Assembly (NCBI GenBank): GCA_022605425.2
Contig: JAKIMF020000004.1
Coordinates: 1,423,501-1,487,500 of the forward strand
Length of the DNA: 64,000 bases
Direction of reading: 5' to 3'
Origin: Hamiltosporidium tvaerminnensis
Taxonomy: Eukaryota; Microsporidia; Dubosqiidae
Under the pieces are notes generated by a model that saw only the letters and a list, made by a program, of their open reading frames with translations, made no database searches and had not been told where the DNA came from. Position 1 is the stretch's first letter. Every line of letters starts with the position of its first letter. The position numbers were made by a program, and so were the translations under genes. Shown here piece by piece: positions 8,647-22,157 of the stretch.

Positions 8647-11100
8647 ATGCCCAAAAGAAGAATAACCGATTCAAGTGAAGAAAACGAAAACATATTTAAC
8701 AACCGCAATCCAGAACAACTTTTATCTGAAGATTCACAAGGTGAAGATCTTTTTGAAGAAGATTATGAAAAAGATTATAGAGAAATGCCCGAACTAGACA
8801 GTTATGATGTATCAGATGTAACCGATGAGATTGAACCTCTAACCATGGAACAAGTTCAATTTGTAAATGAACAACTCGACGAACAGAAGAGAAGAACAGA
8901 TCGATTAATAAATCCCAACGTTGATGACCAAGAATTCGAATTAAATACTGAACAGCTACTTGCAGATGCAATGGCAAGCAAGGATTTTATGGACAAAGAT
9001 TTTTTTATCTCTAATTTAACAAATCTTTTAATAAAATTTCTATCAACGTTTCATGAAAAAAAATATGTAAAAGAAATTAAAAAAATGTGTTCTAATAATC
9101 AGGAAAGCTTATATGTTAGCTTTGAAGATTTAAATCTTTTTAATTCTGATTTGGCCAGATTACTCAATGTAGCAACAGAAAGATTTTTACAAATTTTTGA
9201 TAAATCATTGGTTGTCGTTGTCGTTCAACATTTTCCAAATTATTTGATTATTAAACCTAAATTACACGTTAGATTAACAAATATTCCGGTCCTTGAAAAT
9301 ATTAGAAATTTGAGAAATGAACATATAAATACACTTATAAGAGTAACTGGTGTGGTCACAAGACGTACAGGTGTGTTTCCTTTACTTTCTTTGGCTAAAT
9401 ACACTTGTCACCAGTGTAAAGCAGTTTTTGGTCCGTTTACTGTCGAAAGAAATGATTTTAAACCAAATATTTGTCTAGAATGCCAGTCAAAAGGTCCGTT
9501 TAGTGTAAATTCAATTGAAACTATTTATAAAGACTTTCAAAAAATTACAATTCAAGAAATTCCTGGTACAGTACCACCTGGTAGATTGCCTCGTCATAAA
9601 GAAGTTCTGTTGTTTTATGATTTGATAGATTCTGCTCGTCCAGGAGAAGAAGTAGAGGTAATAGGAATTTATAAAAATAGTTATTCTTATTCATTGAATA
9701 TAAAAAATGGTTATCCTGTATTTTTTACTGTAATTAAAGCCATAACTGTAATAAAAAAAGAAGACGAATTTGCATTTAAAATGACCGATGAAGATGTCAA
9801 AGAAATTTTAAAAATTTCGAAACATCCGAATATTAAAAATATAATTTTAAATAGCATTGCACCGGCTGTTTATGGACATAAAGATTTAAAAAGAGCAATT
9901 TCACTGGCAATGTTTAGTGGAGTTCAAAAAATTATGGGAAATCATACTGTAAGAGGAGATATCAATGTTTTGATGTTGGGTGATCCTGGTACTGCAAAAA
10001 GTCAATTGTTAAGATATGTAGAAACAGTATTTCACAGAGCTGTGCTTTCTTCTGGACAGGGTGCATCCTCTGTAGGTCTGACTGCAAGTGTGAAAAAAGA
10101 TTCTGTTACTGGGGAATGGACATTGGAGGGTGGAGCCTTGGTATTGGCAGATCGGGGAATTTGTCTTATAGATGAATTTGATAAAATGAATGACGGAGAC
10201 AGAACTAGTATTCATGAGGCAATGGAACAACAGTCAATTTCTATCTCAAAGGCTGGTATCGTAGCATCCTTAAATGCGAGATGTGGTGTAATAGCTGCTG
10301 CCAATCCTACAAGAGGTCGATACAATTCTTCACTTACGTTTGGACAAAATGTAAATTTAAGCGATCCAATTATTTCAAGATTTGATATTTTATGTGTCGT
10401 AAAAGATGTTATTGATCAAGCAGAAGATGAAAGAATGGGAAGATTTATAATTAAAAGCCATGCTGGTTCATCTGTAGAAGAAAAAGAAAAAACCGACTTA
10501 GAAAATAAAGAAGAAGCTTATGATTCTGTTACAGGAACTTTGAGTCAAGAATTTCTTAAAAAATATATTTTATACGCAAGAAATAATGTAAAACCAATTT
10601 TAAAAGAAATTGATTTAGAAAAAATTACTAATTTATATTCAGATCTGAGAAAAGAATCTATTTCATCTGGTGGAATACCTATTACTGCTAGACATATTGA
10701 AAGTATAGTTAGAATGAGTGAATCATTCTGTAGAATGGGATTAAGAAGTATAGTTTCACAAGAAGATATTGATCAAGCAATTTCTGTAGTTTTAGATTCG
10801 TTTATTGGTTCTCAGAAGTATTCTGTAATGAAAAATTTGAAAAGAAAATTCAGAAAATATTTGGAGAATAAAGAACATGAAGTTCTTATTTTTATTTTAA
10901 ATGAAATTTATAAAGATAAGTTGAGAGGTTTGGGTGAAAGAACAAGTTCTGTAAGTTTTAATTCTGTAGATTTTGAAAGGAAAGTTAAAAGCAATGGATT
11001 AAAAATTGATAGTTTGTTTTATGATAGCGAATCTTTTAAAGATGCTGGATACTCATATGTGGTTAATAGTAAACGTATTATTCGAAATGTGTTTGAATAA
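8647..11100 (+). CDS. MCM2: DNA replication licensing factor MCM2
   Basis: This 817-residue subunit of the MCM2-7 replicative helicase is complete. An acidic amino tail (1-105), which in other species holds the histone-binding region, precedes the MCM N domain. That domain has a zinc finger, YTCHQC near residue 254 paired with ICLECQ some 20 residues later. The AAA+ core has Walker A GDPGTAKS (445-452), Walker B LIDEFDKM (Asp509-Glu510), a sensor NPTRGRY and the arginine finger SRFD (Arg578). A winged-helix-like C terminus follows. The QQSISISKAGI and GASSVGLTA blocks are typical MCM signatures. The acidic tail and overall order identify MCM2 among the six paralogues. A CCC triplet lies 3 bases before the ATG. 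No catalytic residue is missing. Confidence 0.96.
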   Translation: MPKRRITDSSEENENIFNNRNPEQLLSEDSQGEDLFEEDYEKDYREMPELDSYDVSDVTDEIEPLTMEQVQFVNEQLDEQKRRTDRLINPNVDDQEFELNTEQLLADAMASKDFMDKDFFISNLTNLLIKFLSTFHEKKYVKEIKKMCSNNQESLYVSFEDLNLFNSDLARLLNVATERFLQIFDKSLVVVVVQHFPNYLIIKPKLHVRLTNIPVLENIRNLRNEHINTLIRVTGVVTRRTGVFPLLSLAKYTCHQCKAVFGPFTVERNDFKPNICLECQSKGPFSVNSIETIYKDFQKITIQEIPGTVPPGRLPRHKEVLLFYDLIDSARPGEEVEVIGIYKNSYSYSLNIKNGYPVFFTVIKAITVIKKEDEFAFKMTDEDVKEILKISKHPNIKNIILNSIAPAVYGHKDLKRAISLAMFSGVQKIMGNHTVRGDINVLMLGDPGTAKSQLLRYVETVFHRAVLSSGQGASSVGLTASVKKDSVTGEWTLEGGALVLADRGICLIDEFDKMNDGDRTSIHEAMEQQSISISKAGIVASLNARCGVIAAANPTRGRYNSSLTFGQNVNLSDPIISRFDILCVVKDVIDQAEDERMGRFIIKSHAGSSVEEKEKTDLENKEEAYDSVTGTLSQEFLKKYILYARNNVKPILKEIDLEKITNLYSDLRKESISSGGIPITARHIESIVRMSESFCRMGLRSIVSQEDIDQAISVVLDSFIGSQKYSVMKNLKRKFRKYLENKEHEVLIFILNEIYKDKLRGLGERTSSVSFNSVDFERKVKSNGLKIDSLFYDSESFKDAGYSYVVNSKRIIRNVFE

Positions 11101-14100
11101 AATTTTATTGTTTGGTATCTTTTCTAGAGAATATAATTTTTATGCATTTTTTTAATTTTTTAGTTTAAATTTGTATTTTAATTTTCTTACAATTTTAATG
11201 AATATATTTTTTTTTATTAAATTTTATCTAAAATAGGAATTTATGAGTGTGAGAAAATTATGCAAGGATTTTATTCTTTGCTATTTTAGAAAACATTAAA
11301 TTTCTTAATTAAAATTGCAACTTAACCAAAGATTGATCTATTAATAAAAAAAACTAGAAAACATGAAATAAAAAAAAACTTTTTTAAAAATGTAAATGTA
11401 TTGCAGTAAGATTAATATTGGAATTACAACATTAAAATTTGTAAAATATCTAATTTTAAGCTTTAATAAATCTCTCAGATGTATAATCTAATACAAATTT
11501 TATAGTTTTTTTATAAATCTAAATTATTTTGATTTCATAAGTTTATTTAAATAAATGTAAAATATTTATAAAAATTTGATTACTTTATAATTCAAATTAT
11601 AGAATATAAAAGTATTTACGAAGATTAAACAAATATTTTTGATAATAAGCAGTAAGTTTCTATCTTTTATACTTAAAATAAATTTTATATTGGTATAGAT
11701 ATTCTTCTAAGCCAAACAATAGGTAAAATATAAAAGAATTGATACTTTATTTTATCACTAACAGTTATCTAAATAATCAATACAACTAGATATGATTTGC
11801 TAGCTAGAATGTGCAAAGGGATAAAACAATATTGGATGTTTATACTCTGAATCTTTAAACTATTGCTTTTTACCAAGCTCATATATTATATTAAAGTTCA
11901 ATTGATTTATGTGCTGTGTTTTCATCTCAAATAATTGAATTTTTGAAAAAATCTTTACAATTATTTATATTTTTATTTCATGTTTTTCCGAGTTTAAAAT
12001 GAAAAAACCGCGTGCTCAATTAAATATATTTAAATATTTACTTCGAAATATACGTGAGAAAAATGTTGGAAGCAAAAAAAAAGAACCTGAATACGTTCAG
12101 AATTAGGTAGGCGTAATTTAATAGCTATTAAACCGTTTAATTATACACAAATATCTTTGTATTATAAATCTGATAATAAAAGAGATAAAAGGCAAACCAA
12201 AGTGATAATATATACTCTCTCCTGTTCTGATATCTTTTTAACAATTACAACTAAATAAAATCCCTCAAAACAATCCTGTGAATACAATTATTGTAAGTTA
12301 TGGAATTTCTTGGGCGTATATAGTCATCAAAAACTTAGGTATTTTTGGCACGGTGCTGCCAAAATTCTCTTAATCTGATAGGCGGGAAATACTTCAGTTC
12401 GTTTTTTGAGCAATGCAGACTGAAAGAAATAATTTTAGAAAAACCTGATAAGATTGCAAGTTACAGAAGGAAAGGCTATCACTTTTAATTGCTTTTGATA
12501 TTCCCAAAGGCTTAAAAAACTTTTTTGTAAGTTATAAGGTGACAATAGTCCAATAAAAGTCCGATTTCAGCAAACATTCAATTCGGGTTTAACGTGCGAT
12601 ATGAATTATCATAAAACATTTTTCTTGCTTAAGAAAGCGTTAGAATGTTAATTTAGGAATATTATGTCACGTTTAAAATTGCTTATCAGGGTTTAATACG
12701 AATCGTTGATTTCTTGATTAGATAGCAGAAAGATTTAACTGATATTCTATATCGAGTAATTCTCATACATTAAAGTTGATTGCTAAATGCCCAATAATGC
12801 AGAAACAACTTCGATCCCAAATAGATATTATATTCGCTTAAAAAAACTACCAAGCTAAATTTGATATTAAAAGCCCGGAAAATTCTTCCAAAGGCGAAAG
12901 TACAAAAAATTTAATCGGTTTGATACAAAAACAGGACAAAGAATTATTTCAAAGTATTTTGGTTAATATCGGGGCTTCTTTAGTTTTTTTCGGATGATTT
13001 ACTATAAATAAATGATCAGCTAATACTGGAATTTAATTGTAAAAGACTTAAATATATATTATGTATTTCTGTGTATAAATTACGATTTGAATATGTGACC
13101 AAATGTGATATGATATAAACTTTGGACCTAAATGGTGTAAAAAATGAAAAATTTCTACATAAAAAGAGTATCCGATTGTATTTTTAAAATAAAAACTTCT
13201 GGATTTGTTTCTTTCTTTGAGTATTTTTATAAAAATATGTTTTTAAATTATAGATTGATACACAGATTTTATTTCTAATTTAATAGTAAAATTTTATAAC
13301 CTTCATATATATCAACTTAAAAGTTTAAATACTAATCGGTTATACTGTGAGCTTACACATTTGATTAGATATAAACCGGATCGAAATATTCTTTCTTATA
13401 TTGGATAATCAAAAGTTGCTATATTTAGATACGAATTACACAATCAAAAGTATTTCCAGCAGAGACCGAAAATACAAATAAAGTTTATAAATCAAATCGA
13501 GTAAGGTATAACTTTATTATAAGTAAAAAAATTATTAATTATCCCCCTCGGAACAAAAAAGAAAAATCAAGTACCAAAAGACAAAATAATGCTTCGAAAT
13601 ATGAAATGAGACTCGTTATTCTATTTTCATATAAATCTAATAATTCCATCCAGATAATCTGATTGGATCCTGAAATTTATTAATAAAATATATTAAAATT
13701 TTGAAATAGATGTAACGAGCTAATATTATATCATTATACATATTCCAGAAATCTATTTAAAAAGATTGTTTTCCTATTTTTTCCTAATTGGTACTTATTA
13801 ATAAAAATAAATTACAATAAAGCCTAAATAAAAAATACTCCACATCATAAAATTCTAGAATAAAATCTTTATTCTTTAACAAAGATATTGGACAATTTTT
13901 ATAACTTAGATCGGATTATGCATCACAATTGAATAATAAATTACATATTTTTAAAATTTAGCGTAGGGGTTAGTTGATTATACTTTCAGCACAAATATTT
14001 TGATATTTTTTACTTCTTTATATAAAAGCATCGTGTTTATACTATAAATAGATCAAATTAAATACTTTTTGACGTTTTATATCACAATAGGAATATTTTT

Positions 14101-16119
14101 TTTAAGCTGAAACCAAAACTTCATGAATTATATCATCGAACAGACCAACACAGCAGCACCAATCCAATACTAAATATAGGCATTTACGGTATTTTAACGT
14201 CAATTTTTGAGTTATTATATATAGAACCGCTGATTTATAAACAAAGGATGTTATTCAACAGCATGTTAGCTTATTCTAACAAAAAAAATATTCGATTTCG
14301 AATTAAAATCACTTTACATTTTTAGGCTCCTTTTAGGATGGTTTTCCCAATTTCATCAAGCATACTAAAAGATATTGGATGTAAACCATATAATGACGAT
14401 TAAAACGCATATAACAATAATAGAAGGCAATTTGTAAAACATAATTTGGCATACGGATAAAGCTGCTATATTATTTTGTTACTATAATAAAAAACTATCT
14501 CAAAAAAGACTGACTAACACCTTTCTAAAAAAACATTAACAATATTTGATTTTGCAAACTAAACCTAAAGAGTCTTCCAAATAAAATGAATGTTATTCCG
14601 ACCTTAAAAAATGTATTGAATAGCAAGAGAAACTAGTTTTACTGAAAAAAGTAACAGAAACATATTCTTAGATATAAAAAATGTCAGATTTTAAGTGCCA
14701 ATTACTATCGAAAGTATATATCAGCATAGATTTCAAAAAGAATTAAATCTCAAAAGCGACTAAAAAAATTTAAATCCGAAATTTCTTTCCATACAATTAA
14801 ATATAATTTAAGCTATAAAAACGGTTAAAAACATAAATTACATAACAAATCTTCCAAAATGAATATTACTAGATTTGCTTCGATAGATGAATGAAAGTAA
14901 ATGTCAAATTTTACTATGAACCACTGTATAACCCGATAGAATTATCTAGCTTTCATGTTTATTACAGAAGAAAGAGCTCAAATATTGGGTATATATTCTA
15001 GAACGGAAGAATTCAAGAAAATTTTTTGATTTTAATTAGCCTAAGCATATTTAATTGTAGATGATTTAAAAATCCATGGATCTTAAATCAGCTACTTTCA
15101 GCAATACATGGTGGTTTGAATCAAAATACCTTAAAGATCAGATCAATTGAAATAATTTTGATCTCGATTCTATTTAAAAATGCAATCTGGATTTCTGTTT
15201 ACCATAATATTTAGCTAGAATAAGCTAAACACATATACTAATTATCAAAAGAAACACAGATTTTCATATAAAAAATAAATTAAAATAATACATAAATATT
15301 TCCATAATAACCAACAAAAAAGTTGATTTTAGCCACAAACTCAAAGATATAAACCATCTATGTTGATTAAAATAACAGAACCCTCAAGTATTGATTCGGA
15401 ATTATAACAAAGGTTGTGATTAAAAACACCAATAACATCATGCACCTAACATTATCTTGTTAACCGTTAAATATGCTACGTTTTTACGATTATCGGCAAT
15501 TAAATATTTAACTTTTTTAATTATTAGAATACCTTTCAGTACTCTATACCTGCACATTAAATGGAACTTTTAACTTAAAAATCATATTATAATTCTAATA
15601 ATTCAACAAAAAGAGGCAGATGTTATTTAAAATGATCGAGTCTTAAATATTTTAAGATTCTAATTTTAAATTTAGAGGATTAAAAACCATTTCTAATTTG
15701 TTACATTATTGATGAAAAAATGAAATATATGTAAGATTTATGTTGGTTACTATTTCAAAAAGCTTTTTTACTTTTTGTTTTGACGTTTTCCGAATTTCTA
15801 TCTGAAGATTCTGAAATAAACTTATTAAATTTGATTTTTTAATGATTATACTTGAACTTTAAAGGATTAAGCAAACATTGCATACTTTTGGAATGTTATA
15901 ATTTTATAATTTAGGAAGAACATAGATTTTTTAGTAGAAAAAATTTTGATAAATAAATAAATAAAACATAATGCAAGTTTTATTTCAAAAATATTCTTCA
16001 GTCCATTTGTAGGTTTTGATGAGTCTCATTGAATAGTTTTTGGTTTTTCTTGCATTTTTTGAACTTTTTCAAATACATTTCCTACTCATTCACATTTGTA
16101 TTCGATTCTGAAACGTTTC
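11101..16119. other. 5-kb gene desert with coding-like relics
   Basis: There is no intact gene. Composition is patchy, with slightly G/C-richer islands at about 12300-12480, 12780-13000 and 14900-15000. There, short frames of protein-like codon use change frame and stop. The clearest is 12787-12997: one frame begins MPNNAETTSIPNRYYIRLKK, and then a second reads NYQAKFDIKSPENSSKGEST and on to a stop. I cannot name it. A 49-codon frame at ~12340-12490 reads LNLIGGKYFSSFFEQCRLKE. These look like old gene or transposon remains. Confidence 0.45.
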
Positions 16120-16407
16120 TTATGCGGATTTACTACCAGGATTACTGGTGGCATTTTGATTTCTTCGCTCTGCGCTTCTTCTTCCAGCATCTTGGAATGC
16201 ATTCACCGCTCTTCCAAATGCTGCTTGAATACGGGGATTTTGTTCCGGTGTATTGCCTTTACTCTCTGGTTTTTGTAAGTTTTGTGCTGATGTATTATTT
16301 GCAGTGTTTGTAGGTTCCACTCTTTGACCAACATATTCGGCTCTAGAAAATCGAAATGAAATAGACCAAATTGAAATAAATAAGCCAATATGAATATTAA
16401 TACGCAT
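16120..16407 (-). CDS. Small predicted secreted protein, unknown
   Basis: This 95-residue protein has an amino-terminal hydrophobic signal-peptide-like segment (residues ~4-22, IHIGLFISIWSISF, ending RAEY). A mature part of about 70 residues follows, rich in Asn, Gln, Ser, Pro and Arg (e.g. NTANNTSAQNLQKPES, QDAGRRSAERRNQN). CCC lies directly before the ATG (16408-16410), the strongest reason to treat it as a real gene. Its base composition is markedly less AT-rich than the desert around it. I recognise no family. It could be a spore-wall, polar-tube or host-directed protein, but nothing in the sequence shows which. Confidence 0.65.
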   Translation of the reverse strand: MRINIHIGLFISIWSISFRFSRAEYVGQRVEPTNTANNTSAQNLQKPESKGNTPEQNPRIQAAFGRAVNAFQDAGRRSAERRNQNATSNPGSKSA

Positions 16408-19400
16408 GGGTTTAGAATTTTGTCAATATTTATAGCTTTAAAATATACCATAAAGGGAAATATTATTTATTTCTCCTTTTTTTTATATATTTCTACAAAT
16501 AATATTTAAACGAAAAGTCCTCATATTAATTTTAATAATTTTAATTTGTTATATAATTAATTTTCGATTGACCAATTATTTTAAAACTTATCGTTCTCAT
16601 TATCATGTATTTTTTGTTTGAATTTAGAACGTACTCAAAATTTGATTTTAGTAATTTTTATCTTCCTCAAACCAATCTCTATCATATTATATTGCTTTTT
16701 AATGTACTTTTTAAATTCTATACAGCTTCATTATATGTTTTAATAAAGCTTGCTTCTTTAGCTTCAAAAAGCTATTCAATGAATGCATAGAAGATAACAT
16801 GTCACTTTCTGTTTAAATAAATGTATTTTTGACATCTCATCAAAATTTACGAAAACCAGCTTGCGAAGTAAATTAAAAGCTTTTTAGAACTATCGACTGC
16901 AGTAATATGTGAAAAAAACAAATCTGTAATATATAGGAGTCGATTCAATCAAACCAAATATGCACGTTTGATTATATATAACAGGCTTTCTGTGCAATCT
17001 AAAGATTGCGCAATAAACATAAAAATACTGTTAATTTCATAGCTTAAAACGGTTGAAAGATAAGCATGTTTTAAAGCGGATTGTCTCTATCTAAATCCGT
17101 ATTCTAGTAATATAATTCTTCAGTCAATCTAATATTTTTAAATGATGGTTGAAATACATGAATTTGTATTTAATAGATTTACTGTGTTTATATTTATTGC
17201 GTCAAGAATCTATACGTGTTCATGACCATAGTCCAAAAATAAATAAAAAAATTGCTTTGTTTTTTGAAATTTTTTTTGAAAAAGAAAACTTTAAAAAATA
17301 CTAAAATATATATTCACCGCAATTATATTAAATAATTATATAAAAGAGAAGTTTTAGATTGTTTATGATGTAAATAAATCACAGAAATTCCGATAAAGCG
17401 AAAAGAAATGAGTATAAGAACATGCCTTTTCTATACATGATTAAGAGCCACATGATATATTACATTTTTTGTTTCTAATACAATTAGAAGAAAAAAAACC
17501 AAATTATTAGATTTACCCGCATACACTCTTTTTGCAATTTTTTTCTCTAAATAATATTTCATCTGAAAGTGTAACTTGTAATCCATTTTACATCAATTTT
17601 ATGGTTTAACAACTTGATTATTTAGAATAAATATTTTTTACACTTGTTATACCAAATAAATTAAGAGTATATAAAAAGAATTTTTTTGATTTTGAACCAA
17701 AAATCCATGATATGTTTCTGATTTCAAAAATTAGCCTGTAGTCACTGTTTGTACCTTGCCGGCATTTAGCCACCATTTTTTTTAAAGATCAGTATTGCTT
17801 TAAAAGTGAAATAAAATAAAAAAATAGTAAAGTATACAAAGAAATTACAGTCATAGATGAATTCAATTATGAATTCGTGATACAAAGAAATATTATTCGT
17901 CCTTAACGTTCCTTTAAACATTAATCATACTTTCTATTCTTTTATACCAAAAAAACTAAATAAAATAGCATAAAATTTATTTTTAATGAGGTTGACATAG
18001 TTGAGGTTTTTCCCTAACTCTTCGATGAGATTTTAACAATAATTTAAATGTGAAAGTTACCAATAACGACTTTACATTCTATCTGTAGATTTAGCCAGCT
18101 AACTTTTTTTAGGTATTTCATTACAAAGAATGTTTCTTTACACAAATAGGCAGTGTTGAAAACAAAAATAAAAACCTGATGAAGTTTTTGAAAGTGACAA
18201 ATTGTGTGGCAGAGACTTCTAAAATTAAAGTAATTTGAATATCACTCTTTAAATTATCTTTGTCTAGTATGAACAAATGAAATCAAAATATCATATCAAT
18301 AGTCAATGTTCTAGCATTTTTCAGGTATGTTTTTTTGTACTTTGACAACCGATTTTTTTGATGTCAAATCATTTTAATATCTATCGATTCTTCTATTTTA
18401 ACCGCTGAAACTCTTTGTTTCAAGTCCTATAAGTCATAGCTAGGTTTATACGCCGAGTCACTGATTTTTGCCACAGATATTTATTTGTCCATACGTTTCT
18501 TTTAATCTTTTGTAACTCGGGATCATAAATAATTAGCCCTAGACTCCAAGGTTGCATATCTATTATTTACAATTAAAATTTCGAGGCTAATGATTCGACA
18601 AGAACCTTAAAAAGAGTTATAAAATTTTAAAATTGTTAGAAAATAAATAGAAATCAGTAAAGCGGGCATTAAGATTTATGCTAGAATCATCTAAAGTTTC
18701 TAATGCAAACTCTATTGGAAATAATGCCACTGACTTTTAAATTTTTAGAAGTTAGTAAATAGAGGAAACCGTTTTTGTTTGTTTGGATTTGAAAAAGACT
18801 ATTTTATGACAATACGAGAAAATATAAATCTATAAGGCCAACTTTCGGATTTTTTGCTTTTGAATTATGCTACTTCCTATATATGATTAAATTCGTATCA
18901 ACTGCCACCGTAAATACTCATTCATTTATTTGCGACTCAGAAAGCAAGAATTTCTTTACTTTGAAAATATTTCAAAGATTATTCTCGTTTCTAAAAACAG
19001 CTTCAAAATTTTTGTGTCGAAGAACCGACGCACAGCAGTATAATATGATGAGTAATTTCTCTAAGGAATTACAGAATTGGCAAAGATTGATTATTCATGA
19101 TTGGATATAATAAATTGTAGATGTAAAAGTATTAAAACATCCGACATGTCCAAGTATTTCGAAACAATGGCTGTCGATGAAAAATATGAGCTTATCACAA
19201 GTTTTTCTCATGATCTTAAACCTAAGAGCAACATCACTTTTAATTTCATCGCACATATTTTTCCCCATCAGTAGCATAAACTTTTAGTTTTTCTATCGAT
19301 GATTATTATTATAATTTTATTTTTTGACTCTAAAGATATTGTTTTCCGTTGTCGTGCTAGAAATGCTAGGAACATCTTTAAAAACTCTTCATAATTCTTA

Positions 19401-22157
19401 TCAAACCAGTGGATAAAAATCTAACACAAGCTACATTATAAATCGTTGAATCATCTAAGTCCAACTAGAACCATTTTAAGCTCACTTTTTTTTATCAAAA
19501 AAGTATAATTATATTTTAACAATGTCAGCTACTCACCTCTCGACTGTGTTGACTCAAAAACAAATTTCTAACATGTATTAGTTTTATAGACATATTTCTA
19601 ATATACAGCAACGCTACAATATTTAATAGATGTTATGCATCTAAAAGTGTTATCTAATTTTGCTTTTATATGAGCTAAATAAAAAAAAGCTGTGTGCAAT
19701 TCTTTTTAAGAATTTACATGCCTAAACAACCATGGCTGAGATTAGCCCTCACGTTTTTAGTTGGGTGTTTTTTTACTCACAAGATTAAATATATTTCGAT
19801 AAGTAGGAGAATGTTTGGTTTCGCAATGACGTTTTATATTTTATACTTCAATTAATGATATACTTACATTACTAACAATTCATATTATCATATTACTTGA
19901 CATGATTACAAATTACAGACACCTCTCATTACTCATAAAACGTTCTACATTCCAATTATGTTTATTTTTTTTCGTTATTCATATTTATTAAACTTAGAGA
20001 ATAAAATAAAAATACAGTTATATTAACATCAAAATATTCGGAAAGAATGTGATAAGTACATGTATTTACCGTAATTTGAGGAAATATGAAATTCCATAAA
20101 TATATAAGGATAAGATCTTTTTTTCACTTACGACACTACGAAGGATGTGTGATTTTAAGCAATTTAGGATGAAATGATAATTCTTATTGCAAAGTATCAA
20201 TAAAATAAAGTTACGAAATTATAAAAGACACAATGCTATGCCAGTTTTTTTTATTGAACAAGGGTTACGCATGCCCACGACCTTCGGACTTGCAGTTTGA
20301 TTTATACTTATGCTTTCGTCCGAGATTCTGAATCTGCATACCGCGCAAAGAGACGGTTTCATTCAAAGTTTAGGTCAAATACTAGTTTTACTAGTGGGAT
20401 ATATGTCATATTTGAAACTACCGGAAAAATCAACTTTTAAGTGGGTTTACTAGTTAACAATACACATCCGATCTTGTTATTGCAAATCTATTAATATTTA
20501 GCATTTTTAAAATAAATATTATAAGATAAAATAAAGAATTGCTCTAAAAACTTGTGAGTCAAGTATAAATACCAACAATAAAACAAAAAAAATAAATAAT
20601 AGAGAAGTTCAAAATGTTTCAAATAAAAAAATAAGATTATAGTATTAAGGATTTCAAATTTGCGTTTCTATTGAAGGTTTATTCTTTGATTAATTTAACT
20701 CTTTATTTTAGAAAATATTTATCTTGAAATACCTTTAACAATATTTTTTATTTTTTTGAATGTCTGTATGTAACTTTTAAGATTAAATTCAAAAATAAAA
20801 AGGTAAACATTTAGGAAATACTCAATAGCTCGTATAAAAACTAAAAATTCTTGATCTTCGAGACTTTTTATAGAAGAAAATAAAGTCTTTGGGCATTAGA
20901 TTTTAAGACCTTTGTTTTTTTTAATTTTCATATCTTTTGTATGCCAAATGTTACATATTTTATATCATTTCTCTAATTCATGGAAAATAGTAGATTGCAC
21001 TAAAAAACATTTTCGTAACTATAAACAAGAAATAAATATAAAAATTTAGAAAAAGACAAGAATTCATTTATATAATAAGAGTCTGCTAGAAGTAATTTGT
21101 ATAAATTAAGGTCTTATATCTTAATCAGTCATATAGCAGATGTATAAAGTTAAATTTTTACATTTATTTGCACATATTAAAATATAGATTTTAAAAAAAA
21201 TCAAAGGTTTTATAAATTTTAATAAATTTCTACTAAGTTTTGGTAAAATTGTATTTTTAGAACCATTTGAATGATATTTAGAAAAACTGGAATTCCACTA
21301 AATCAAATAGATTTAATTCTTAACACAATAAAACAACGTAATTTTATTAAAAATGCACAGTAATTTATATCCCACCAAATAATTTCTTTTAAATTCATCT
21401 TTAAGTCATTTCTGTAAAACATATGTATTATACTGATAAATCATAGATTCTTTATCTTTTGATGTGTTTAGGAGTATAAAAACAAAATTATATTAGAAGT
21501 CTGTTTTATTATCTTGATATTCCATACTTATAATAAGTATATTTATATTTTAAGCATTATTGAATATCTATTTTAAGGATGTAAGTCATTTTTTAAAACC
21601 TTATTTAATAAACATTTTGTTTCTAATTATTGATTTCTTGTAGAATTTCATAAAATATGAAATAAATAAAGTAGAGTGAATTTAAAAAATTCTTAAAAAA
21701 TCAATTCAATTAAATTTTTCATAACGAACATATATAATAAGTCGAATGTTGTGCAGATGATATATTGCAACCGCTTTTTGTGTAAAAAATTCATTATATT
21801 GTTAGAAAATAATATTAATACCTATTAAATAAATTTGATTCAATCTGTTTCCATATTAAATAAATTAAAACAATTTGAATAAAAAAGACGAATAGATCAC
21901 AATTTCAGTATTTTATATAAAATTGTATAAATCCTTGTAAATAATGTAATATATTGTTAAATAATTAAAAAATAACGCAAAAAAACGTTTCGAAACATGA
22001 AACATAAAAACGTTTTAGAATTTTAATATTCCTATTTAAGGCTAAGTTATCAAATAAAATTATTATTATCTAAATTATCAAACAAATTTAAAACAGGTGA
22101 CAAATAGAACACGTTGTTTTACATAAACCTATAAATAGATTTGTAACAAAACATCTC
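16408..22157. other. 5.7-kb gene desert
   Basis: I find no supported gene. Short frames occur, for instance at 18883-19110, but lack a start signal or family match. A G/C-rich islet at about 20255-20365 stands out, with CGCATGCCCACGACCTTCGG within it. A 47-codon minus-strand frame begins at 20363 (MKPSLCAVCRFRISDES); I cannot tell whether it is a relic or chance. No tRNA-like cloverleaf was recognised by eye. Confidence 0.45.

Noticed and set aside
18883-19110. 75-codon frame in the desert
   Set aside because: No start signal, no domain, and no support beyond length. It is left inside the desert description.
20255-20365. G/C-rich islet considered as tRNA or snRNA
   Set aside because: No cloverleaf, T-arm or recognised snRNA core could be found by eye on either strand.
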